Shown: piece after piece, positions 8,517 through 17,799 of the stretch
How the letters are laid out: each line of letters opens with the position of its first letter
Numbering within the stretch: position 1 is the first letter of the stretch
Assembly: GCA_963807235.1 (NCBI GenBank)
Contig: CAWEBF010000018.1
Location: 62,001 to 126,000, forward strand
From: CAWEBF01 sp963807235
GTDB lineage: Bacteria > Acidobacteriota > Vicinamibacteria > Vicinamibacterales > UBA2999
Length of the DNA stretch: 64,000 nucleotides
Reading direction: 5' to 3'
Notes under the pieces: generated by a model
What the model was told of the DNA's origin: nothing
Seen by the model: the letters and a program-made list of their open reading frames with translations, nothing else
The model's database searches: none
Program-made: the position numbers and the translations under genes

Positions 8517-9095
8517 GACCCGCTCCAGACGCGCGCGGGCGCACAACGGATAACTGGCGATGAATTCTGCCAGCGCCGCCTGCATGCCGTAGTATGAAGC
8601 CCCGTACACGTAGAGCGCGGTTTCGGTTGGACCCTGCCAATAGCTGTGCACGGCCCCCTGGCCTTCCAGCAGCCGGTCGAACTCGCTGAAGATGAAGTTC
8701 ACGTCGCAGTCGCGATAGGTCTCGTCGGGCAGATCCGTGCCGTTGAGATAGACGGCGAGTCCCTCCTGCCGGCCGAGGGGAAGCTCGGCGCCGTCTGAGT
8801 GCGTGAGGACGGAGCCTTTCGGTGCGCCAGCTGACTGGAGCTGCTGCGCCACGGCGTCCAGCACTTCCGGCGCCACGCTGGTGAGCTGGATCTCGACCTC
8901 GCAGTACTCGATCTCTCCGGTCTCCAGAAGCTGGGTCCCTCCGCCGGACACCTCTCCCAAGCCGTTGGCCTTCAGGAAGGCGTCCAAGGGGTCCTCGTAC
9001 CGCTCCCCCCGGTCCATGGGCTGCGCGCGGTCGTTGAGGCGCGCGATGACCAGATGCCGCGCCGTTTCCGGCTTCGAAAAGAGCTTCTTGAACAT
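8511..9095 (-). CDS. Conserved-looking hypothetical protein
   Basis: Encodes 194 residues from the ATG at 9095 (MFKKLFSKPETARHLVIARL), behind a strong GGAGGACT site. It is soluble and acidic, with no signal peptide or helix. Notable stretches are EDPLDAFLKANGLGEVSGGG near residue 35-55, EIEYCEVEIQL near 65, and a C-terminal part rich in Tyr (VYGASYYGMQAALAEFIASY). The repeated pattern of a short alpha/beta unit suggests a small mixed fold, and similarity to DUF695-like or barstar-like folds is conceivable, but I do not recognise the family. The 3' end overlaps a heptad repeat by a few bases. Confidence 0.75.
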   Translation of the reverse strand: MFKKLFSKPETARHLVIARLNDRAQPMDRGERYEDPLDAFLKANGLGEVSGGGTQLLETGEIEYCEVEIQLTSVAPEVLDAVAQQLQSAGAPKGSVLTHSDGAELPLGRQEGLAVYLNGTDLPDETYRDCDVNFIFSEFDRLLEGQGAVHSYWQGPTETALYVYGASYYGMQAALAEFIASYPLCARARLERVA

Positions 9096-9139
9096 GAGTC
9101 CTCCAGGCGGTCCTGCCCGGCGTATCGGCCGATGCCCGC

Positions 9140-9197
9140 GAGCCCTGAAGCCCCTCGAGCCCTGGAGCCTGGAGCCTGGAGCCCGGAGCCTGGCGCC
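9140..9197. repeat. Heptanucleotide tandem repeat (GGAGCCT type)
   Basis: About eight units related to GGAGCCT at 7-base spacing fill the gap between the permease stop (9197) and the hypothetical gene start (9095). The central part is GGAGCCT repeated three times, followed by degenerate copies. Confidence 0.8.
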
Positions 9198-10525
9198 TAT
9201 CGTCCTCGGAAGAGCGCCCAGTAAATCGGCGCTCCAGCGAGGACGACGCCAAACGTCAACATCGTCCACACCGGCTCGGCCCAGACCGCGTTGGCGAGGA
9301 GACCCACGCCTGCCAGGATGAATACGGCCGGCGTCACCGGGTAGCCCACCACACGGTATGGCCGCGCCAGGTCTGGCTGGCTCCGGCGCAGCACGTACAA
9401 CCCGGCGATGGCCAGCGTGTAGAACGGCCAGATCGACAGCACGAACGTATCGGCCAGCTGCTCGAAGGTCTGTGTGAGCACGAACAGCGCGCCCAGCAGT
9501 CCTGCGATGCCGATGGCCACGTAGGGCGTGCCGTAGCGCGGGTGCACGCGGGCCACGCTCTGGAAGAACAAGCGATCCTCCGCCATGGCGAAGAAGATGC
9601 GCGGCGTCGCCAGCATGCCGGCCATCAAGGCGCCGAACGTGGACAGCATCACCACAACCGAGATGAAGGAGGCGCCAACACGGCCCACGAGCGCGGTCAT
9701 CGTGTCGGCCGCGATGAGCGGCGACTGCGCGACGGCGCCGATCGGGCTCACGTACAGGTAGGCAACGTTGACGGCCAGGTACACCGCGGTAATCGTCAAC
9801 GTGCCCATCACGATCGAGCGCGGCAGATTGCGCTGCGGGTTGGAGATCTCGCCGCCGGCCAGCGTCACGTCGGCGAACCCGTCGAACGCCCATAGCACCG
9901 AGATCAGCGCCAGGCCCACCATCGACGCGTCGACCGGTGCGCGGCCCGCGAAGTTGTACACGCTCGCGCCGGCATCGCGGCCGAGCACGGCCGCCAGCAC
10001 GACCAGAAGCACCAGCCCGCCAACCTTGGCCACGGTGGTCGCGCCGACGACGGCAGCGCCAAGCGCCACGCCCCGGATATTCACCGCCGTTGCCACCAGG
10101 ATGGCCGTGGCACTGGTAATCCGCGCGGCCATCGGATGCGCCACGCTGTCCACGCCGATGGAGCGCAGGAAGTATTCACCGAACACGGCGGCAATCCCGC
10201 CGAGCACGGTACCGCGCAGCAGAATCAGCTGCGCCCAGCCGAAGAGAAAGGCCGGCAGGCGCCCCCAAGCCTCCCGCAGGTACACGTACCAGCCGCCCGT
10301 GTGCGGCATGGCGGCCGACAGCTCGGCGACCGACAGGGCCCCGCACAGCGAGATGACGCCGCCGGCCATCCACACGCCGAGCATGGCCAACGGGTCTGGC
10401 ACGCGGGCGGCGATGATCGCCGGCGTCCGGAAGATGCCGGAGCCGATGGCCACGCCCACGACTACGCCGAGCGCGCTCCAGAATCCGAGCCGGCGGGCGA
10501 GCGTGGGGGAAGGCGCGGCCGTCAA
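9197..10525 (-). CDS. APC-superfamily amino acid permease
   Basis: Encodes 442 residues with about 12 membrane helices. The first is FWSALGVVVGVAIGSGIFRT, the APC motif in which the GSGIF loop contacts the substrate carboxyl and amino groups. The later GGEISNPQRNLPRSIVMG loop is the second family hallmark. No ATG is available; the likely start is TTG at 10525, which overlaps the stop of the methyltransferase gene (TTGA), and the reading upstream of that belongs to the other gene. The protein should take up an amino acid or polyamine across the inner membrane. The exact substrate is not predictable; LAT/serine-threonine-exchanger-like members are the closest in feel. Confidence 0.88.
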   Translation of the reverse strand: MTAAPSPTLARRLGFWSALGVVVGVAIGSGIFRTPAIIAARVPDPLAMLGVWMAGGVISLCGALSVAELSAAMPHTGGWYVYLREAWGRLPAFLFGWAQLILLRGTVLGGIAAVFGEYFLRSIGVDSVAHPMAARITSATAILVATAVNIRGVALGAAVVGATTVAKVGGLVLLVVLAAVLGRDAGASVYNFAGRAPVDASMVGLALISVLWAFDGFADVTLAGGEISNPQRNLPRSIVMGTLTITAVYLAVNVAYLYVSPIGAVAQSPLIAADTMTALVGRVGASFISVVVMLSTFGALMAGMLATPRIFFAMAEDRLFFQSVARVHPRYGTPYVAIGIAGLLGALFVLTQTFEQLADTFVLSIWPFYTLAIAGLYVLRRSQPDLARPYRVVGYPVTPAVFILAGVGLLANAVWAEPVWTMLTFGVVLAGAPIYWALFRGR

Positions 10526-11268
10526 CGCGCGCGTCGGCCTACGGCAACCAGGGACAGGCCCACCGGTGGAGGAATCAGCCTGTCGAGCGGGAGTGCCCAA
10601 GGGGCGACCAGCGTTTCGAACAGTTTGATCTGCAACGGGCTGTGGGTCGTGGACTTGCCGACGTGCGCGTTGTACATCCAGCCGACGAGCCCGATGGGGT
10701 TGGTATAGCGCAGCGACACGATCTCCAGCTGCGCGCGCGTGAACGCCTGCGACAGGGACCGCTTGGTGTAGCGGCGGTGGTGTCCCAGCTCGGCGTCCAG
10801 CGGCCCGTAGGCGGCCGGCATAGCCGGCACCCAGATCAGCACGTGGCCGCCGGGTTGCACGACGCGCGTGAACGTGGCCAGCGCGGCCGCGTCGTCTTCG
10901 ATGTGCTCCAGCACGTTCACGCAGAATACGGTGTCGAAACGGTGCGACGACAGTTCGACGGGGTCGCACTCTTCCAACAGGCACTCGCGCAGCGAGAACT
11001 TCGGCTCGGCCTGCATGTGCTCGCGCACCTGGACCGCGCAGGACGGGTTGGGCTCTATGCCCAGCACATGATCGGCCATGCCAGCCAGCCGCTCGGACAT
11101 GGTGCCGATGCCGCATCCCACTTCCAGCACGCGCCGTCCGACGTAGGGCCGAAACAGCTCGAACAGATGGGTCGCGTATCGCCTGGCGCCCTGCATCGTT
11201 TCCAGGTCGTCGGCGGCGTAGCGCTCAGCGGTTTGTGTGTGGCGGCGGTCGACGTAGTCGAGGCTCAT
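10522..11268 (-). CDS. SAM-dependent class I methyltransferase
   Basis: Encodes 248 residues from the ATG at 11268 (MSLDYVDRRHTQTAERYAAD). SAM motif I is VLEVGCGIGTMSERL (about residues 46-60). Motif II follows as VLGIEPNPSC, and the acidic/aromatic post-motif is FDTVFCVNVLEHIEDD. The region GPLDAELGHHRRYTKRSL resembles methyltransferases that act on lipids, quinones or glycans. The C-terminus contains an amphipathic stretch (ALPLDRLIPPPVGLSLVAVG) that could associate with the membrane. It is divergent from the large membrane protein at 11300, with only 31 bases between starts, and overlaps the downstream permease by 4 bases. A role in envelope glycan or lipid modification is plausible but unproven. 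Confidence 0.85.
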   Translation of the reverse strand: MSLDYVDRRHTQTAERYAADDLETMQGARRYATHLFELFRPYVGRRVLEVGCGIGTMSERLAGMADHVLGIEPNPSCAVQVREHMQAEPKFSLRECLLEECDPVELSSHRFDTVFCVNVLEHIEDDAAALATFTRVVQPGGHVLIWVPAMPAAYGPLDAELGHHRRYTKRSLSQAFTRAQLEIVSLRYTNPIGLVGWMYNAHVGKSTTHSPLQIKLFETLVAPWALPLDRLIPPPVGLSLVAVGRRAR

Positions 11269-11299
11269 GCGACTGCTTGCACGCTACCATACAACATCC

Positions 11300-13578
11300 A
11301 TGACGCGTTCCGAGGTGCGCGACGCCGCTGTCTGCACCGTGCTGTATGTCATCGCCGCCGCGATCATGGGCCGCGAGCTGCTGGGCAGCCTGACGACGCG
11401 AGTCATCCACGACGACGTGGATCCGCTGCTCATCGCGGCGATCCTGCAGTGGAACACCGATCACCGTCCCGTTCACCGACGCTTGGTGGCAGTTTCCGAT
11501 CTTCAACCCGGCCCGCGACGTGCTCGCGTTCTCGGAGCACCTGCTCGGCGTCGAAGTGATCTTTGCGCCACTCCGCTGGCTGACCGGCGACGCCGTGGCC
11601 GCGTTGAACCTCACGTCGCTCGCCACCTTTCCCTTGTGCGCGCTGGCGGCGTTTGCCCTGGCCCGCCACCTGACGCAGAGCAGTCTGGCCGCCTTCGTCG
11701 CGGGGCTCGTGTACGGGTTTGGGCCGTACCGCATGGGACAGCTGGCGCATGTCCAGATGCTGGCCGTCCAGTGGGCGCCGGTGGCGGTTCTAGCGCTGCA
11801 CCTGTACCTGAAGACGCGCGCCACCCGGTGGCTGGTGCTCTTCGGCGCGGCGTGGCTGCTGCAAGCCTTGTCGAACGGCTATGCGCTGTTCTTTCTGTCA
11901 GCCTTCATCGGGCTGTGGCTGTTGTGGTTCGTCGTGCTCCAAGGGCAGTGGCGGACGGTGGTCCCGATCGCGCTGGCGCTGGCGGGTGCCAGCGTCCCGC
12001 TGGCGCCGATCCTGGCGAAATACGTGTCGGTGCACGGGCGGAACGGATTCTCGCGCAGCCTCGCGGAGGTACGGGCCTTCAGCGCCGACGCCATGGGTTT
12101 TCTGTGCGCGCCTTTCGAGGTCAGCGCCTGGGGCTGGCTGGACCAGGCCTGCGTGCCAGAAGGGCAGCTGTTCCCTGGCCTCGTGACCGGGTTGCTGTTC
12201 GTGGGTGGCTTCATGCTGCTCCGTTCGAGACACGCGGGCGGCTGGAGCGACCGTCGATGGATCATCGCGGTGCGCGTGCTCGCCCTCGCCTTCGCTGCCG
12301 TGCAGCTCGCCTCGGCTGCGGCCGTCGCCCTGAGCGGTCCATGGAACGTGGAGATGGGGCCGATTTCGGCGCATGCCGCCTCCGCCGCGCGCCCGTTCAT
12401 GTTCGCCGCCGTGGCGGTGGCGTTCTCGTTCGTCACGTCGCCGGGCTATCGGGCGGCGATCCGTGAAGCCTCGCCGCTCGCCTTCTACGTGACCGCCACG
12501 ATTCTGATGTGGTGGGTGGCGTTGGGGCCCAATCCCAAGGTGGGCGGCGAAGCGTCGGAGGTGCCGGGTCCTTTTCTGCTCTTGATGCAGGCGCCCGGCT
12601 TCGAGAGCATCAGGGTGCCATCCCGGTTCTGGGTGATGGGGACGCTGTCGATGTCGATGGTGGCGGCGTTCGTCGTGGCCGCCCTGGTCCGAGTGGGGCG
12701 TCCCGCGATGTCGGGCGTGCTGGTGGGCGTGCTCTCGCTCGGGGTCCTGTCCGACGGGTGGGAGCTGCACATGCCCTGGGCGACTGTGCCGCCCGGGCCG
12801 CCGAATCCCACGCTGCTGCGCGGCCAGCAGGTGTTGTATCTCCCGGCCGGCAACATCACCGATGTGCGTCCCACGTTTTACGGCGTCTCCCAGGGCTGGC
12901 GCGCCGTGAACGGCTACAGCGGCTTCGAGCCGAATCACTACGACGGCGTGCGGCAGGCATCGAAGTTCGAGCTCGACGGCTTGTTCACGGCGTTCACGGA
13001 AACCACCGACCTGCACGTCTGGGTGGCCGCCGACGCGCCCCGCATGCGCGAGGTGGTCGAGAGGCAGCCGGGTGCAGTACGCACGGGCACGAGCCCCTCG
13101 GCCACGCAGTACGTCGTGCCCAGCCGCTCGCGGACGGTGGCCGTGCCGCGTGGGACGCCCGCGCCCGTGGCGGGGGTGTCCTCGTCCTGTCCGCCCGCTC
13201 AGTTGTTGTCCGACCGGGACCTCGAAGGAATCTGGATCTGTGCCCCGCAGGATGGCAGCGAGACGATAACCCTGACCTTGGCCGCGGCCGTGCGCGTGAC
13301 GGGGCTTCGCCTGACGCGGGTCGCCCGGTGGAGTTTCCGCGAGTGCTGCTTGTTGAAACCTCGCTCGACGGCAAGGCGTGGACGGCCGTTCGCCGCGGGG
13401 ACGTGGTTCCCGAGTTCATTCGCGCGGCGATGGCGGCGCCCACGCTGCCCGTCGTGGAGCTGGCCATCGAGCCCCAGGAGGCGCGATTCGTCCGGCTGCG
13501 CCAGAGGGCCACGACCCCATGGCCTCCTGGTCGATGCGTGAGGTGGAGGTACTCGCCGGGCTCCACAGTAACCATTGA
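11300..13578 (+). CDS. Large polytopic membrane protein (GT-C/YfhO-like) with C-terminal discoidin-like domain, frameshifted
   Basis: The start MTRSEVRDAAVCTVLYVIAA lies at 11300. Removing one base near 11462 restores QWNTITVPFTDAWWQFPIFN, after which the frame stays open to about 13330. It has at least ten membrane helices and the loop GLVYGFGPYRMGQLAHVQML, typical of GT-C/YfhO-like proteins of the envelope. A periplasmic region starts near GPPNPTLLRGQQVLYLPAGN. The last 110 residues (VRVTGLRLT, FPRVLLVETSLDGKAWTAV, EARFVRLRQ, MREVEVLAG) resemble an F5/8 type C (discoidin) carbohydrate-binding fold. Two further one-base breaks (about 13330 and 13520) lie within it. The likely function is glycosyl transfer to a lipid or surface polymer, without a specific assignment. 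Confidence 0.7.
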
Positions 13579-13588
13579 AATGCGCTGA

Positions 13589-13714
13589 CACTTCGCCTTA
13601 TATTCGTCTCCCATGCTGCCCGCCAAACGGACCACGCCTGCCCACAACGCCGCACTCGACGCGGTGTTGACCCGGCTGATCGGGACAGACGTCGGACAGA
13701 CGTCGGGATAGACA
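13589..13714 (+). other. Gap before mrfA with a 32-codon frame and an 11-bp tandem duplication
   Basis: An ATG at 13613 opens 32 codons (MLPAKRTTPAHNAALDAVLT...) that end at a TAG at 13709-13711. The frame is the same as that of the mrfA start at 13715. GACAGACGTCG is repeated directly at about 13684-13705, just before the stop. The peptide may be the true N-terminus of the helicase, cut off by an indel or duplication, or a short leader. Confidence 0.4.
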
Positions 13715-16275
13715 GTGCGGGCGGACACGCCCGACGACTGGATCACCGCCATTCGCCGGCAGCCCGCCGTGGCCGCGGTTTTGCGCCCTTTCCCGACGCG
13801 TGGACCCCGGCTGCGCGACGTGCTGGCGGCGCGCGGCATCGAGCAGCTGTACAGCCACCAGGCGGAGGCCGTCGCGCACGCCATGGCGGGCCGGCACGTC
13901 GTGGTGACCACGCCGACCGCTTCGGGCAAGACGCTCTGCTACAACGTGCCGGTGCTGAGCGCGATCCTGCGGGATCCGTCCAGCCGCGCCCTGTATCTGT
14001 TTCCGACGAAGGCGCTCGCGCAGGACCAGCTGGCCGAACTGCACGAGATGTCCAGCCGGCTGTCGCGGCCGGACGAATTGGAGATCGGCGTCTTCACCTA
14101 CGACGGCGACACGCCGCAGGACGCGCGCCGCGCCATCCGCGGACGCGCGCACGTGGTGCTGAGCAATCCCGACATGATCCACTCGGGGATCCTGCCGCAC
14201 CACCCGCGGTGGGCGAAGCTGTTCGAGAACCTGCGCTACGTGGTGATCGACGAGCTGCACGCCTATCGCGGCGTGTTCGGCAGCCACCTCACGAACGTGC
14301 TGCGGCGGCTGCGGCGCGTGTGCGAGCACTACGGTTCGAATCCCACCTTCATCTGCTCGTCGGCGACGATCGCCAACCCGCGGGAGCTGGCCGAGGCGCT
14401 GGTCGGAAGCGCCGTTCGAGCTGGTGGAGAAGACCGGCGCGCCGCGCGGCGAGAAGGTGTTCCTCTTCGTCAACCCGCCCGTGGTCAACCAGCGAGCTGG
14501 GGATCCGGCGGTCGTACCTGTCGGAGACGCGACGCATCGCGGGCGAGTTCCTGAAGCGAAAGCTGCAGCTGATCGTGTTCGCGCAGAGCCGGCTGGCGAC
14601 CGAGATCCTGACCACCTATCTCAAGGACGACTTCAAGGGCCCACCGGGCGGCGGCGAAGAGATTCGCGGCTATCGAGGCGGGTACCTGCCGCAGCGCCGC
14701 CGCGAGATCGAGCGCGGGCTGCGCGAAGGCAGCGTGCGCGCGGTGGTCTCGACCAACGCGCTGGAGCTGGGCATGGACATCGGCGCACTGGACGTCGCGC
14801 GTGATGGCGGGGTACCCGGGCACCGTGGCGGCCACGTGGCAGCGGGCCGGCCGTGCGGGGCGCCGCAGCGGCCAGTCCGCCGCGGTGCTGGTCGCCAGCA
14901 GCGCGCCGCTGGATCAGTACGTCGTGCGCAACCCGTCCTACTTCTTCGACGCGTCTCCCGAGCACGCGCTGGTGAACCCCGACAACCTCCACATCCTGGT
15001 GGATCACGTGAAGTGCGCGGCGTTCGAGCTGCCGTTCACACGGCACCGACCAGTTCGGGCGCCTCGACGTCCAGGAGGTGCTGGGCATCCTGCAGGAGAG
15101 CGGCTTCGTGCACCGGGCCGACGACGGCCAGGGCGGCGGCCAGTGGCAGTGGACCAACGAGTCCTATCCCGCCGACGCGGTCAGCCTGCGGTCGATCTCG
15201 TCGGACAACTTCGTGATCGTGGACACCACGCGCGGCGCGAACGTCATCGGCGAGACCAGCTTCACCAGCGGGCCGTCCACGCTGCACGAGAAGGCCATCT
15301 ACCTGCTGGAAGGGGAGCTCTATCAGGTCGAGAAGCTGGACTTCGAGGGGCGCAAGGCGTACGTCCGGCGCATCGACTGCGACTACTACACCGACGCGAT
15401 CAGCCACACGAAGGTGACGATCCTCGACACGTTCGAGCAGGGGAGCGGGCCCTGCCGAGGCGCGGCCCGCGTTCGACGCCGCCCGGACCGCGACGGCGTG
15501 CGGGCGACGGCGTCGGCGGCCGCCGGGCTTGGAGCGCAAGGAACTGGACGTGGAGGTGCCCGTGCTGCCGTCCGGGTTTCCCGTGGCGCCGCCGGGAGGC
15601 CTGGCCGGCGACGCCGCGAGGGCGCACGGCGAGGTGCACGTGTCGTCCCGCGTCGTGGGATTCAAGAAGATCAAGTTCTACACGAACGAGAACGTGGGAT
15701 CCGGCGATCTGGATCTGCCCGAGCAGCAGATGCACACCACCGCCTACTGGCTGACCGTGCCGCCCGAGGTGGTCGCGGCGCTTCCCTTCGCGCCAGACGA
15801 TCGACGCGACGGCGTCGTGGGCCTGTCGTTCGCGATGCGCCAGGTGGCGCAGCTGCTCCTGATGTGCGACCGCCAGGACGTCGGCGTGGCGATCGGCAGC
15901 GGCGACGGCGCGACGGCGCTGCCGCGCCCGCGCTGGCGCCTGCGGGGGACGACGAGAAGACGCCGCGCATCTTCATCTACGACAACTATCCGGGCGGCAT
16001 CGGGTTCAGCCAGCCGCTCTTCGCGATGCACGCGGAGCTGCTGGCCCGCACGCGCGCGATGATCGCCGGCTGCTCGTGCGAGCGCGGCTGCCCCACGTGC
16101 GTCGGGCCGATCGGCGACACGGGTCCGCTGGCCAAGCTGGTGGCCTTGCGAATCCTGGATCTGCTGGCGCGGCCCGTGCACGCGGCAGCCCTCGAGGACG
16201 CGCCGGTCGCGCAGGCGCGGCCGTTGCCGCCTCCGGGCGCGCGAGTTCGACGCCGCCCAGGAGGGCGCGTTCTGA
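13715..16275 (+). CDS. mrfA: MrfA/YprA-type DEAD/DEAH helicase with DUF1998 zinc domain, frameshifted
   Basis: GTG 13715 opens a superfamily 2 helicase: Q-motif-like LYSHQAEAV, Walker A TPTASGKTLCYN, motif Ia PTKALAQDQ, motif II VVIDELHAYRG, motif III SSATIANP, motif V STNALELGMDIG and motif VI QRAGRAGRR. The C-terminal DUF1998 part ends with four cysteines (CSCERGCPTC, about 16073-16100), the metal site of MrfA. Reading needs about seven frame changes (near 14405, 14495, 14800, 15045, 15450, 15935 and 16240), yet every segment keeps family motifs and the natural TGA is at 16273-16275. In Bacillus subtilis, MrfA works with the exonuclease MrfB in repair of mitomycin C adducts. The mrfB homologue follows directly, so the same pathway is inferred. 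Confidence 0.82.
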
Positions 16276-17663
16276 GCTCGCTGGCCGACCGGCTGCGCGG
16301 CGTCATTCGCCCGTCCGGCGGCACGCCGAGCCCACGGGCCGAGGACCCACGGCCCGCGTCGAGCGAAGGCGTCTCGTTCGACGCCGCCGAGGCGCTGGGC
16401 GGTACCTGGCACGAGGTGGACGGCCAGCGCTTCGTGGTCGTGGAGCGGGTGTACCGTCCGGGTCACCGCCACGGACGCGTCACGGTGGCCGACGGGTTGC
16501 CGCCGAGTGACGGCGTATGGCCCACGCTGGATCTGCTGGCTCGCGCGCCCTGCCGTCAGGGCTTGATGTTCGTGGACCTGGAGACGACCGGACTGGCGGG
16601 TGGCGCCGGCACGCTGGCGTTCCTGGTGGGATGCGGCTGGTTCGACGGCGGCACGTTCCGCGTCCGGCAGTACCTGATGTCGAACGTGGCGGGCGAGCGG
16701 GCCCTGCTGCAGGCGCTGACCGATGTGGCCGGCCAGTCGGGACCGTGGTGTACCTACAACGGCAAGACGTTCGACCTGCCGCTCATCGAGACGCGCTATC
16801 TGTTTCACCGCATGGAGTCGCCGTTCGCGGGCATGCCCCATGTGGACATGCTGCACCCCGCGCGGCGGCTGTGGCGTCCGCTCGGGGACGTCGCCGCGCC
16901 GGCCGGTGGCGACGGCGGCGTGCGGGCGCCGAGTCGGCGTGCCGGCTGACCACGCTCGAACGCACGCAGTGCGGGTTCGAGCGCGAAGGCGACGTGCCCG
17001 GTTGGGAGATTCCCGATCGCTACTTCGCGTTCGTGCGGAGCGGTGACGCCCGGCCGCTCGAGGGCGTGCTGGAACACAACCGGCTCGACATCCTGTCGCT
17101 GGCGCTCGTCACCGCGCAGACGTGCCAGATGCTGCAGGAGGGCCCGGCCTCGGCGCGCAACCCGCGCGAGGCGCTGGGTCTCGGGCGGATCTACCTGAGC
17201 GGCGGACGGCTCCAGGAAGCGCGGGAGTGCTTCGCTGACGCGGGCGGGCTCTCGGTGCGTCCTCGCGAGTCCGGGCTCGCATGCGGGCGAGGCGATGGTG
17301 CAGGCCGAGGGCTTGCGCGCATTCGCGCTCATCTCGCGCCGCGCGCGCCAGTTCGACGATGCCGAGACCGCGTGGCGCCGTGTGCTGGAGCTGAAGGGCA
17401 CTCCGCCGCACATCGTGCGCGAGGCCACCGATGCCCTGGCCGTGCACTTCGAGCATCGCCGGCGCGATCCGCGGGCGGCGAGATCGTACGCGCTGCGGTC
17501 GCTGGAGTTCGAGGGCGGACCGGCGCGGGAGGGAGCCATCCGGCACCGTGTCGCCCGCCTCGACCGCAAGCTGGAGACGAACCGACGCCTTCGCTTGCTC
17601 TGCTCGTTCTCGGCGCGATCGGTCCGGCGACGTGGCCCTCGATCACCCGTCCTGGCGGATTGA
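16272..17663 (+). CDS. mrfB: MrfB/YprB-type RNase H-like exonuclease with TPR tail, frameshifted
   Basis: The start is unclear; a CTG at 16272 overlaps the mrfA stop and leads into SSLADRLRGVIRPSGG. The exonuclease core has MFVDLETTGLAGGAGTLAFL (first catalytic Asp/Glu), WCTYNGKTFDLPLIETRYLF (second), HVDMLHPARRLWR, and after a frame break near 16920 CRLTTLERTQCGFEREGDVP and VLEHNRLDILSLAL, whose His/Asp completes the DEDD set. A second break near 17285 leads into a TPR-like tail (FDDAETAWRRVLELKG, RDPRAARSYALRSLE). The layout matches YprB (MrfB), the partner of the YprA helicase. It is expected to degrade DNA next to bulky lesions in the cytoplasm. The TGA is at 17663. Confidence 0.8.
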
Positions 17664-17683
17664 TTACCTTCTCGAATTTGGAT

Positions 17684-17712
17684 CCGCTTCCCGGTCGTTG
17701 GGTGTATATACT
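17684..17712 (+). promoter_or_regulatory. Candidate promoter for the TonB receptor
   Basis: TATACT at about 17706-17711 is the best -10 match in the gap upstream of the receptor gene, in a locally AT-richer stretch. No strong -35 box is seen at 17 bases. The call rests on position and the -10 alone. Confidence 0.3.
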
Positions 17713-17799
17713 GCCCCACCTTTGACTTTCGGGCGGGGAAGTCGAGGCTCGGTTCCCTGATGGTCTCCCGTGGAAACCCTTGTTTTGAGGAGGAACACG

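Noticed and set aside
13715..16275. Programmed frameshifting in the helicase gene
   Set aside because: Seven changes in both directions without slippery sites or structures are better explained by sequence error.
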